A stretch of DNA of 64,000 nucleotides from Halichondria panicea. Its lineage: Eukaryota > Porifera > Demospongiae > Suberitida > Halichondriidae. Positions 11,281 through 23,200 of the stretch are shown in pieces. The translations under genes and the position numbers were made by a program. The stretch's first letter is position 1. Every line of letters starts with the position of its first letter. Below the pieces are notes generated by a model. It ran no database searches, was not told the origin of the DNA, and saw only the letters and a program-made list of their open reading frames with translations. The stretch lies in contig NC_087378.1 in assembly GCF_963675165.1 (NCBI RefSeq), forward strand, positions 5,079,205 through 5,143,204, written 5' to 3'.

Positions 11281-12084
11281 AGAAAATTTTTAGCTGCAGT
11301 TTGAGTAAAAAAAATTTGCCGCGGCCGTTATTCGAACGTGCGGTCGTCAAGGCAGTAATTGCATGTCGTCATTAACGATGTGCAATTACTGCCCTTGACG
11401 ACGTGCAATTACTGATACGCGATTAATCACTGTACGAATCACAGTGAATAATAGGACAACATGCGATTAGGTATATAATTATATGTGACAGGGCCTAGGA
11501 AAACAACCCTTATGGAGCAAACTAATTAATTGTATTTTATTGCTTAATTAAATAAAGCAGTGCTTAAGCTTCAAATTGATTACAATATCACTCACTTTGC
11601 ACCTTCCTACCCCAAAATATTTTCGGGTGAAAGGGGGGAAGTATTGACCTACCATTTTGAGAAACGAATGTTCCAAGTTCTATCCGCATACAAGAACAGC
11701 ATGAAAAAATTCAATGGCTGCCTTGTAACGGCTATACAAACTGTTACAGAGTCATTTTATACTGCATGGGAAATGGTATATAGGTCTAGCCTTTGTTACA
11801 GAGTTCCTTCCTGCCAGAGCTACTCGAGTGCTGGCTACTGGGGGAGCATCAACCAATACAAAGATACTTCAGGTATTCGTGTAACCTATGCACTCTGGTG
11901 TCCCTTAGTTACACAAGAAGTTCCAGTAAAATCTCTAGAGCTGCTAGTCAGAGCCATGTCCGGCGTTGTATAAATGACAATATGCCAGACGTTGTGGCAG
12001 CTTTGCAGTGCTTTCCTTGACCTTGCCAGTCAACTATTATAAATAGGTCTGCTGTACAACGAGTTAAAACTAAACTAGCTATAG
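11281..12084. other. intergenic stretch with one unexplained open frame
   Basis: The plus strand is open for 137 codons from 11560 to 11973, with an internal ATG at 11668. The product has no domain I recognise, no signal peptide and no membrane segment. The first codon of the open stretch is GTG, not ATG. A second smaller inverted stretch near 11350-11415 repeats GCAATTACTG. I do not call a gene here. Confidence 0.4.
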
Positions 12085-12229
12085 GCTAGCCTCAATACCT
12101 GGCCGATTAAAATACGGCCTGGTCTCTATTGCATGGGTGATAGTGCACATGCGCAAAACTGAGTTATCCAGAATCTGGGTAACTCATTATACTTTAGTAA
12201 ACCTTTGTAAAATTATATCGTAAACTAGT

Positions 12230-12507
12230 TTGTTTACTAGTTTCTTTCCCTACAAATACTTGTCTCCTGTGAAGCTGTGGCTTATGCTCTCTATTGCGTT
12301 GTTGAGAAGACTTGCTGGCTAGCTGTGGCCCTCTATGGTGTTGTCGAGAAGGCTTGCACACTAGTCTGAAGCCAGAAGAAGCTCTCATTTGTACAGAAAC
12401 CAAGTTCAAAACATCACGACCATCCAACCATCATAGAGGTAGATGAGAGCCTCTTCTGGTTTCAGACTAGTGTGCAAGCCTTCTCGACAACACCTTAGAA
12501 AATGCTT
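12230..12507. mobile_element. family J hairpin element (nested)
   Basis: GAGAAGGCTTGCACACTAGT at the left and ACTAGTGTGCAAGCCTTCTC at the right are exact inverses, joined by CTGAAGCCAGAAGAAGCTCT and its inverse. The same hairpin recurs at 15410-15740 and 28255-28560. Confidence 0.75.
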
Positions 12508-12917
12508 GTTACAAATGATGCAAATCTGATTGGTTACTGAGAGGTCCCTTATTTCACTTAGAGACGTCAGCAGAGGTCTTCTACAGAGGTCCATTATATG
12601 TACTTGCCTATGGAACTTTATGTTGAAGTCATAGTAACGATGAATTTTAAAATAAAATATTTGTGTTCTGTAGTGCAGCTTTATAGATTTTGTCTCACTC
12701 TTGCAGCTACTAATAGCTAGTGCTCTAGTGTAGAGCTAACTACTAAGTAGAATAGCAAGTTTCTATTAGCAGTTTTTGCTATGCATGATTCACAAGGGGA
12801 CAGAAACGGCCTTCAGACTAGCCAGAGCAAAGTTTTAACGTTGCTTTGAGGCTTGTAGAAACTCTTGGTTGCAGAGTCTTCTTTGTATTAATATAGCCGC
12901 TTAGCACTATTCTAAAT

Positions 12918-13010
12918 CAGTTATAGGCCTCGTCCAACGGTCACTATGGGATTATGAGACCCTCGGGGTCTCATAATCCCATAGATACCTTGGACTCAGT
13001 CTATAACTAT
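12918..13010. repeat. short palindrome centred on GACCCTCGGGGTC
   Basis: CTATGGGATTATGAGACCCT is followed at once by its inverse ending TCATAATCCCATAG, with flanking ATAGGCCTCGTCCA and TGGACTCAGTCTAT arms. It could form a near-perfect stem. Confidence 0.7.
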
Positions 13011-13377
13011 TATATAGAGTGAGTACGTGGGCGTGTATGGACCACGCCTATGATTAATTACACATGCAATAGATACCAGGCCGTATTTTAATTGGCCTGG
13101 ATTCGAGGCTAGCTATACTAGCTATAGGCTATCTGTTTTGGGATTGTACCTTGACAGATAGGCTTGATCTGCATGAAGATGTCCATAATAACTTTGAACG
13201 GACCGCTGCAATCGCTATCTGTCAATGGACTGGGGGGACCAAATACTTCAATGAGGGACCAAATATTACAGGCGATAGCTGAAATATTTTATTCCCCCAG
13301 ACTAAATAATTATTATGGCTTTCTTGAAATATTTGGTCCGGAGGACCGAATATTTCAGGGGACTATATAATTATTTC

Positions 13378-13809
13378 GTTAGTCTCATGAATCAGACACC
13401 CTAGGAAAGTCCGTCTGAGCACTTTCCGACCTGACCAATCAGATCAAGGATTGACAAAATTAAAGAAAATAAAGAATGACAGAAGCGTATGCAGCAGGAC
13501 ACATTTATAGCTAGCGCTAGTCAGCCTAATTATGGCTACTGTTAGCCAGTCAAGGAGCTATAAGTTGAGTTGACTGCACAGCATTTGTGCAACCTTTTCT
13601 TGATCTTTTAGCAACGTTCTTGGAGCAAGCCAAACAAAATTCATAGTTGCTATTAAATTCGGGGTTGACCTTTTGACCTTTTGCGCATGTTGGAACTAAA
13701 ATTGATGGTTTGACCTGACGTAATGACAATTAAACTTCCATTGTGCAATGACCTCTGGACTAAAGTGCTCAGACAGACTTTCCCAGGGCGGCTGATTCAT
13801 GAGACTAAC
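13378..13809. mobile_element. 432-bp TIR element with 5-bp target duplication
   Basis: The ends GTTAGTCTCATGAATCAG and CTGATTCATGAGACTAAC are exact inverses. Subterminal GAAAGTCCGTCTGAGCACTT pairs with AAGTGCTCAGACAGACTTTC. ATTTC flanks both sides (13373-13377 and 13810-13814). A shorter related piece (GTCTCATGAATCAGCCGCCC) lies at 14034-14053. No coding sequence is present. Confidence 0.85.
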
Positions 13810-14202
13810 ATTTCGTCACAGGCTCCTGATATGAATGAAAACCTCTCGTCATCAATATTAAAACAACGGTGACACACGCTCGCCCCACAATGGTGTACAT
13901 TCTCCTAGTTATAATAATAATAATAAGCTCACTTTGCATGGTCAATTTTCGATTCTGTACTGTCAGCTAAGCCGCGCCGCCCAATTCGCAGAGTTGCCAG
14001 TGTGCTTTCTTTAGAAACTTCACCTTTGACTTAGTCTCATGAATCAGCCGCCCTTCCTCTCTACAGGGGTACTGGTCTCGAGGCTAGGGCCTGGATTGCG
14101 GAAGGAAGGGCGGCTATTAAACAACCTCTTTCTCTGCTAAAAAAAATCAGCCTCCTGGGAACTAGCTTGACATGTGACAGCAAATTGTATATCTATGGTG
14201 CA

Positions 14203-17200
14203 ATGTCAGTCGAATCAATCACCTCACAATCTATGGTCAACCTTGCACACATCGATCTGTCTAAACCGAGATATGACCAGAGTTCATACAAAGGAAGGAT
14301 GAAGCATTTCTTTGAGACTGCAAATCCATTGACGATCTTTGCCAGTAATCGTAAGCTCGCTCAGGCAGCGCAGTTGGTTAAAACCCACAAGTGAGTATTT
14401 AATAATTATGCATGTGTGTGGCCACATTTTCATCCAATGTTGTTGTTCCGCTATCCATGCATGAGATAAGAGTGGTACATGGTGCATTGTAAAGCGTTGA
14501 ATGCATACGTACCTGTCGCTAGCCTCGAATCGATCGGCCTGGTATTTATTGCATGTGTAATTATGCCTCGGTGCACTAGACTGGCGGCGACAGCCGCCCG
14601 AGCGCGTAGCGCGAGCGACTGGCAAACTGCCTATCAATCACTCATCTCAGCGGAAGTGTAATAGATCGTATGACACTGAATCCCCTGAAGTGTAAGTGCG
14701 GTTACAATTACAGGGGGCTAATATGACGTTGAGCAATCTGATAGGCTGCAATGCTCGTTGCAGCTGAGACGAGTGACTGATAGACAGTTTGCCAGTCCCT
14801 CGCGCTACGCACGCGAGGGGCTGTCGCCACCAGTCTATCGGTGCGCATGCACAACCGAGGTATACGGTAGTGTGTTTGTGTGTCTGTGTCTGTGTAGACT
14901 GCTACAGCTGCTCAAGGATGAATCAAGTGCAAGTAAGAGTTTCTATAGGCTTCTAGTCATGTTTACTTGGATTTTAATTCGTGGATTTGCAAAATAATGC
15001 TTCGTTCTCGAGTTATGCTTACTTGGAATGCCATTGCAGCCTTTTCAGAAGAGCATGTAGCCAAACTTGTTTACCGAATATTGCTACTCTACTTAGCAGT
15101 TAGCTCTGCACTAGAACGCTAGCTATTGGTAGCTGCAAGAGTGAGAAGAGAGCTGCAAGGCTCTGCAGACGCCAGCCATTAATTTTAGACTTGAACTTTT
15201 GGCATCGATCATTTTTAACAACAATCATGGTCGATCATTACCACTCTTTGAGTTTGCATGCATGATTGTAATTATTGGACTGCTATTATGTACAGTTATG
15301 TAGCTTTGGCATCTCCACCGAGGCATCAGCACCTGCGGTGCTTTCATTAATCATAGGCGTGGCTCCTGCACGCCCATGCACTATCTACATTGTATGGCCT
15401 ATGGTGAAGCTTAGCTAGCTAGCTGTGGCCCTCAGGCTTGCACACTAGTCTGAAGCCAGAAGAGGCTCTCATCTATATACCTCTATAATGTCGGGATGTT
15501 TGAACTTGGTTTCTGTACTGACTATGGCAAGTCTTTGACTTTGTGCTTCCATGCAACTGCGACCGTACGACCATTGTAGTAGATAAGAGAGAGCCTCTTC
15601 TGGCTTCAGACTAGTGTGCAAGCTTTCTCGACAACGAAAAAGAGGGCATAAGTCACAGCTTCACAGGAGACAAAGTATTTGCTAAAATTAATACGGAAAA
15701 AAACTAGTAAACAATTTTACAGAGGTTTACTACATAACGTAGAACTAATTCTCCAGATTTCTGCGGAGTGCGTAGCAAAATCACTTTTCTACTTGGAGTT
15801 AGCTCTGCACTAGAACGCTAACTATTGGTATTTGCAAGAGTGAGGAAAGAGCTGCAAAGCTGCACTGTTTCATGAGAATGGAAGCTATTAATTATGGAAT
15901 TTGTGATTTTTTGGCAATCTTCTTCTTTCATGTCGCAACGATATCGGGGTCAATCATTTCCCATTCTTATAATTATGCATGCATGCAAATTAGTGCAAAA
16001 ACTGAGAATGTGGGATCCTATTCAATCCCTGAGGATCACCTCCATTTAGCCGAATTAAGTGTGTGAAATTTTACTCAGAGATATCTCGGGTAGGTTAATT
16101 ATTACTAATCGTACCTACCGCTATACGTACTCCATCTAATCTTATTCAACTGTCTCAGAGCACGTAGGTAGAAACATTGTGTTTAAAATTATGAGAACAA
16201 CTGTCCGCCTGTGTTGTCCCTGTCTTCAGTAAAAAAATTTATAATTATGCCGTCAGTGGCTACCATATCAAGGCTGTATACTGAGAAGAGGGCATACAAT
16301 TTGCTATGTACCGTACGTACTCAGCATACTTCATATCATAGGCCAGATAATTATACTATAAATAAATAGAATCTAGTATACGGATGTGAACAAGTGGGCG
16401 GTGTTTGTTATAATTATGAGCGTGTAACATCAAAGCTGTCTAGCTACAGAAACATCATGACCAGTATACCAGTACCAGTCCTAGTCCAGCCAGGCCCAAG
16501 ACAATGTGAAGTTAAGCGCTGGGCGTATTGCTAAACCAAAGGCTCAGAGTATACCTATTAATATGCTGTGGACAGTTGTAAGCAGGTTTCATTTTCTTGG
16601 CGCTGTTGGATATGCTATGCCTCTGCCTTTGATGGTGCTAGTACGAGCCGTACTGCTGGTTTTATCAATGCTGCAGTAATCGAGTCACAGCTAGGTGCAG
16701 CAGATTCTAATTTACCACATGTGGCGCGTGGGCTTTTTTATGGGCAGTTCTAAAAATAGCTACAATATGATTCTGACGAGTTCCATACCCTCTTCTCTTT
16801 ATACGCCCTTGGCCATATACTGTATAACGAGTGTATTTCGAGGGTATAATGTTCATGGTTTTCGCTGATCAAGCATCTACTGCGAACATTTATACCCAAG
16901 AATTTAACATCGCATGCGTGCATGCATGCTGCAGAAAGGCTGCTATTCCGCAAGAATTAAATCCGTGAAAACCTTTCTAACGATCATTCCGTGAAAGTTT
17001 ATACCCTCGAAATATACTTGTAAATATTTTTCAAAGGGTGCAATTCACTGTTCAGAACATTTTTGCTGGTATTAAATTCTAAAGTTGTGAAGTTGATGTT
17101 GTATAGATTTGTAATTACACAACAACTTGCACGTGGTTTTAATTGCATTTTCCAATTATCCGCAAGTACACATTTTTGACTATCATTCGCAGAAATTAAT

Positions 17201-20200
17201 ATCCACGAAAGTATGTCACCTTAGAGTACTGTCGGTCCTGTAGGAGAGGAGAAACCCTAAACAGTACAACTGAGGATGAGCTATGGAGGGCCAAAATACT
17301 TTATGATTCTGCTTATCATCCTGATACTGGGGAAAAGATGTTCTTGTTGGGCAGGATGTCTTTTCAGGTTCCTGGCAATATGACAATTGTTGGGCTCATG
17401 ATGACCTTCTACAAGTGAGTTCTAGCTAGTCAATGACATGCATAGTTTTTTTTTGTACTTAGAAAAACTATGAGGTGCAGCATTCAGTCCTTAAGCCTTA
17501 ATTTTGTACCCTATAATTATAATGTGGTTATTACAACAATGAAAAATTGCGCTAATATCTGACTAAGTGAGTAAGTAAGTTTCTTTTCCTACAAACATCT
17601 TCAGGGCATTCTGCATCCTACTTTCCAGATAAATACAGCTCAGATTAGCAATCACTGTCATGAAGTACATGACCTTTCTGGGTCTACTTTTGTTATACAT
17701 ATATTTTTATCTGTCATTTTGTTATTCAGGGCCGTAGATAGCTTAGGTAAGCAGGGGTTGACAAAATAGCAGCTGAAAATGTTTACTAAAAAAAAGAGGT
17801 CAACGTACTGTTTTTCATATCCTCTGAGTATGGCAACTTGTTGTGGCACCAACTTAGCTATTCATGGAGCAACTAAAACAAGGTAGCTTGTACTAAGAAG
17901 CTAAGAAGATGCTCCTGCTCCCAGAGGCGTAGTGGAGCTCTGAATTTCCAGAGGTCATCACTCTTCTCAGCAGTCAGCATGTGCATCAGATAGCCCTGCC
18001 CACATTTCACATCTAAAAGCATTGGTCATGTGCAGATCAATGTTTCACAGTACTTCTTGCAGATCTAGAATACCAGTTGCCCCCCCTCCCCCCGCTGTCT
18101 ACGGCCCTGCAATTCTGCATTTAATGTGACTTTTATCACTTGCACATACACAGTAACATCAAGAGTGCATAAAAAGAGAAGAGTGCCGATACTTCTACAC
18201 AAACACTGTGCACAAAGTAACATGACTCGCACGTGATAAAGTATTGTAAATTTATTAGTAATCTCCTAGTAAATGTTAACCGTGACGTTTTTAGGGGTGT
18301 GGTTTTCGAACAATTCTAGCTATTAATTGTTCAATGTTCGCGTTCAACGTTCAGAGCTTGTGGTGCTGCTCACTGCACACTGATAGGAGACGATGATCTC
18401 TTCACAAAAATCATCTAAAAGAGACAATAGTCGAGTTGATCCTCTTCACTTGCTCTTTACTCACTATTAACAACTTCTGTGCGTTGCGTAAATTATGCGC
18501 AAATGTCATCAATTGCGAGTTGCTCACGTGCAATTGACAGGATGTCACGTTACTTTGTGCACAGTGTTTGTGTAGAAGTATCAGTAGTTCGACACTCTTC
18601 TCTTCTTATGCACTCTTGGTAACATCAATACGGGAGAATTTATCAGACAGCAAAAACTCCAGAACAGATTATTACAGAGCATATGATAACTGCATGCGAG
18701 CTACTAATAATGTAGCTAAGTGCAGTGTGCGACTGAACAGTTGTACTACTAGCTAGTTATATTAAAACTATAGCTAAAACCTCAAGCTATCTAAATGCAG
18801 AACTCTAGCTTGGAGATTCTTTCCGGATATTTAGAACAAGTGACAGCTGTATTAGAACAACGAAAATTGCCCCTGAAGTAATTACCACTTATGAGATATG
18901 CGTGACTGTGATTAGCCTCCTAAAAGGAGAGCCTGCCTCGCTAAGTCGCATGACGATAAACAAGTGGTAGACAAGTGAAAATGAACGTGGGCATGCAGTC
19001 AGTAGCTGGGTGGAGCGGCATGCTGCGATTCACCTACACAGCCCATAATCCACAGGGCGTTTCATGCCTGTTATAGCCGAAATCCAAGTGCATGGTGCAT
19101 TCAACTGTTTGGTTAGATACTGCTTAGCAAGCATCCTGTGGATTTCAGCATGAAATCTATGATGTGTTTTTAGTGCTAAAGTGATAACTCGTCGTCGTGC
19201 AAGCAGTCAGAATCAATATGCAAGCGGTATGAATGAACAATCACAAAATTAGTATGTAGTAGAGTGAGGAAAGATCTGCAAAGCAGACTACTGTATACAT
19301 ATATATAATTATATGGGAGGACAGTTATTGCAGTTTTCAATTAAATTAGTCTACGTCAGGCGGATCAAGTGATTTAGCGAGACAGACAATCTCTCACAAT
19401 AATTACATTGCTGTTGGTTTAACAAATACAGTCCACTTTTTATTTTTTATAGTTCAAAATCCATTTTCGTTTTCATTTTCATTCATGTGGATATTTTCAT
19501 ACGTAGGAATACAGGAGCAGTGATATTTTGGCAGTTCGCTAATCAAACCTTTAATGCTATCGTGAACTACACTAACAGAAGTGGAAAAGATATCATCACA
19601 CCAAGGTACAACCAAACAGCTGCAAGTTATTTGACTGACTCATTATTTAGGAGTGCTATAATAGTCTACTAAAGTCTATTTGCATTGAGTTCGACCCCGG
19701 AAGTTATGTGGTCAATTATGGCTTCATTTATGCTTTATGTGGTGGACAAGTATGCCTGGGATTCTACATAGAAAATGCTAACTTTTAGCTGGTTGGAGCT
19801 TACCAGCTCTACAGCATATAGATAGAAGCACTTTTTAACAAGGAATCCAATGGTATATGAAACTTTGAATTTCGGTAAAGTTATGATAACTTTATGAAGG
19901 TCAAACTCAACCAAATAGACTTCAGTAGTAATTTAATTTTAATTTCACTCTGGCGTATCTAACCTCTAGTTATTTAACAGGCAGGTTCTTGTGCCTTATC
20001 TAGCAGCAACATCTGCAGCCACCATCACTGCACTGACTCTGAACAATGTTGCAAAGGTGGGTTATTATGCCTCGGTGCGCATGCGCAATCGAGGTATATG
20101 GCAGTGTGTTTGTGTCTGTGTATGTGTAGACTGCTACGTAACAGCTGCTCAATGAACTGGTTCTATAGGCTTCTAGTTGGATTTTGATTTGTAGATTTGC

Positions 20201-23200
20201 AAAATAATGCTTCGTTTTTGAGTTATGCCTAGTTTTGCTTGCTTGGAAGTTGGAATGCCATTGCAGCTTTTTCAGAAGAGTGCGTAGTAAAACTTGTCCA
20301 TGCAATGTTGCTACTCTACTTGGTAGTTAGCTCTGCACTAGAACGTTAGCTATTGGTAGCTGCAAGAGTGAGAAGAGAACTGCAAGGTTCACTTCACTGA
20401 TGCAGCAGCTTAATTTTAGACTTAGTACTTTTGGCATCCTTTTCATCAGACATGATATCGATCATTAATATTATTATAGCAGGTATTTTCGTTCGTGCAA
20501 ATTTTCGTACGAAGGACCCATTTAATTACTTCGTTTTTTGGGGTTTATTTTCGTACCGCTCAGGATAGTGACGTTGAATCTGTTGCGGTAGAACCAGGGG
20601 CAGATCCAGGAATTTTGAAAAGGGGGGGCAGGGTGCTTTCATTTTAATTGGCTTAGTTTATTCTACATTACCAGCATGATTGTACTCCCACCCCACATAT
20701 ATAAAATGTACACATGCATGCGCTATATTAGCTTCGATTCCAGGCCGCGAAGAGAAAGGCGGCCTGGTATACTTTGTATGCGCATGCGCGAAATAATTGA
20801 CAACAATTTCATCATACAAATTGTAAAAAAACGGACAAAGTTACAATACGTATGGCAATGTGACCACAATGGCAGCTTTCAGAGACACTAATCAAAGTAG
20901 AATAATTATGCTGCAGCAGTGTTGCTTCTTCTAGCTCTGTTTATCAAAGAGACAGTTCAAGAAAGCCTCCCAGACAGCTAGAGCTGCCAGCTGGGAAGAG
21001 TGGTGGACTCTTTAATACATCAGTAGATCTTGAGTGAATAACTTCCTGAGTGTCGAGTTAAAGCTTATTAAAAGCTTTCAGGAGTGATCATTAGCTTCTT
21101 TATCTTCAGCAATGACTTCTTGTCGAACATAAAGGCAAGATTTGGTAGCAGAATACTTGCCTGGTCCATATTACCACAACCTCATCAGGGGACCCACAGG
21201 AACACATCATGCCTTTCATAACATCTGTATAGCCTTACAGTGTAGGGTGTCGTTAAGTAGAGACTTGGCTTGATACAATAAAGGGCGCAAGAACTCAGTC
21301 ATCTTTGCACAATACTTTTATGTAACTGACTGTAACTTCAGAATACAAATAGTATACGGTTTATTTTACTGACAGTATCCACAAATACACGGATTACCCC
21401 CTTTTTGGGGTAATGTACGCGCATGCGCATACAAAGTATACCAGGCCGCCTTTCTCTTCGCGGCCTGGAATCGAGGCTAGCGCTATAATTATATGCATAC
21501 ATTATGCCTCGAGGCGTAGCTGCACAAGGGATACGGTAAAGCTGGCTGTGTATGTTTCTGTTCCAGCTGTAGTTTAACTGCTCCACGGTTGCAATGCGAC
21601 GAAAACTAACAGCTTCTAGCCACATTCTCTTGCATTTTGATTCGTGGATTAGCAAACTAAAGCTTCTGTCTCGAGTTATGGCTAGTTTAACAGTGAAGGC
21701 TGTTGCAGTCTCTTCAGAATCTTTCATAGCAGCATTATCTGTTAGCACAAACTTTCTATTCAACTTATGAGTTATATATAGCCTTGCACTTTATTGGAAC
21801 TGCAAAGCTGCATGCCTGGCCTATACAGTACACTTTTACTGCATGCCACCTTTTTTAACTCTGACCTCATTGCAGCTCTACCCCTTTTCAATTAACTATT
21901 CATTGACAAGAAATGCAAAATACTGAACTCATGTACGAAGCACTATTTTACATGTACATATACCGTATAGAAGGTAATTTTCGGGGGACAAAATATTCAT
22001 GGTTCAACAATATTGAGACATTTCGTGGGTAATATTTTCGTGGTAGCTGCTGCACTGCAGATAAAGGTACCTTAATGTTACTATTATAGACGGGTAGTAA
22101 ATTTAGTGTTTTCAGATTTTTTTCTGTTTTTACTAATTTTGGTGAATTTTTAGCAAATTCATTACCAATAATAACTAGATGTACAAGTATGAGTTTAAGT
22201 TAAATGGAAAGTTTGGAGTCAGATACAGATAAAAAAAAAAAGGGCTGGCTTGCTTAGCATACTCTCAAAAGTACATTAGAAAAAGAAGAAAAAAATGTTT
22301 TTTTATGAGTTCATAATTTTTTAATTGCGTTTTATTAGCGCGTACTTAATTTAGCGTTAATTACAAAAATCGCTAAAATTCACTACCCGTTTATAATAGT
22401 AACAATAAGGTAGGCAAGGTCGCTTCATTCGTGGGTAAAATAATTGCAGTCAGCCCTCCAACCACAAAAACCATGAATATTTTGCCCCACGAAAATTACC
22501 CGCTATACGGTATACTGTTTCCATTAAGCTCCTCTCCAGTAATGACTGTATGGAATTCAAATCATTCATTGTTAAAAATTGTTACAACAATAATAACGTA
22601 ACATTACTCCTAGCTGTGCTCCCCCCTTAGCAATGAGCCCCCACCCCAGAAAGCTATGGTGGGTGGGGCTCATTGCTGACTCAGGCACAAACTACGCTTT
22701 GCAAGGTTTACTGGCTCTGCAGTTGCTCCACCATGTACTGTAGATTGAGCCCGGTGTGTGTCAGTTAACTCTAGCTGTGTAGTAACTCTAGCTGTACAAA
22801 AGCGGAACACTCGCTAATTAGTAGTCCCATAGCCTAGTAGTCCCATAGCCACCTATTGGTGTGTGCATGCAGAATCAATCTCATTTTGTTGTGCATTATT
22901 ATACGCACTTTTGCTGACGATAATTGACGTCTGACTAAATTTGGTAGTCTACAGTCGAGACCTTGAAATGGTGACCAGAACTGGCCTTTTGTCAACAAAT
23001 TAAGGTTACGGTAAACAGTTTGCTCATGAATATTCATGATTTTCTTATAAAGTGTCTATTCGAGCCATAAAAATAATGACTTACTGCGTTTCAGCTGGAC
23101 TTCCAGCTCATTCTAGCTGGAAAAGATCACTAGATCTAGCTCATGAATAATTAATGAGCAAACGGTTCACTGTAACCTTAAGGGGGGAATAAAGCCAAAG

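Larger units (their letters stand above)
12087..13119. mobile_element. about 1-kb TIR element, CTAGCCTCGAAT-type ends
   Basis: The left end reads CTAGCCTCAATACCTGGCCG then AAAATACGGCCTGG; the right end is the inverse, CCAGGCCGTATTTTAATTGG then GGATTCGAGGCTAG. ACTAGCTATAGG flanks both ends, an apparent long target duplication, though part of it may belong to the ends. Inside lie a nested hairpin element (12230-12507) and a second palindrome (12918-13010). No transposase is present. Confidence 0.65.

Noticed and set aside
19681-19700. GAGTTCGACCCC word resembling a tRNA T-arm
   Set aside because: No A-box or foldable acceptor stem lies upstream at the right distance.
20676-21763. Two open frames on opposite strands encode a common [17 protein letters not shown] peptide
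   Set aside because: The shared peptide is the translation of the two inverted arms of the 20728-21480 element, not a conserved protein.
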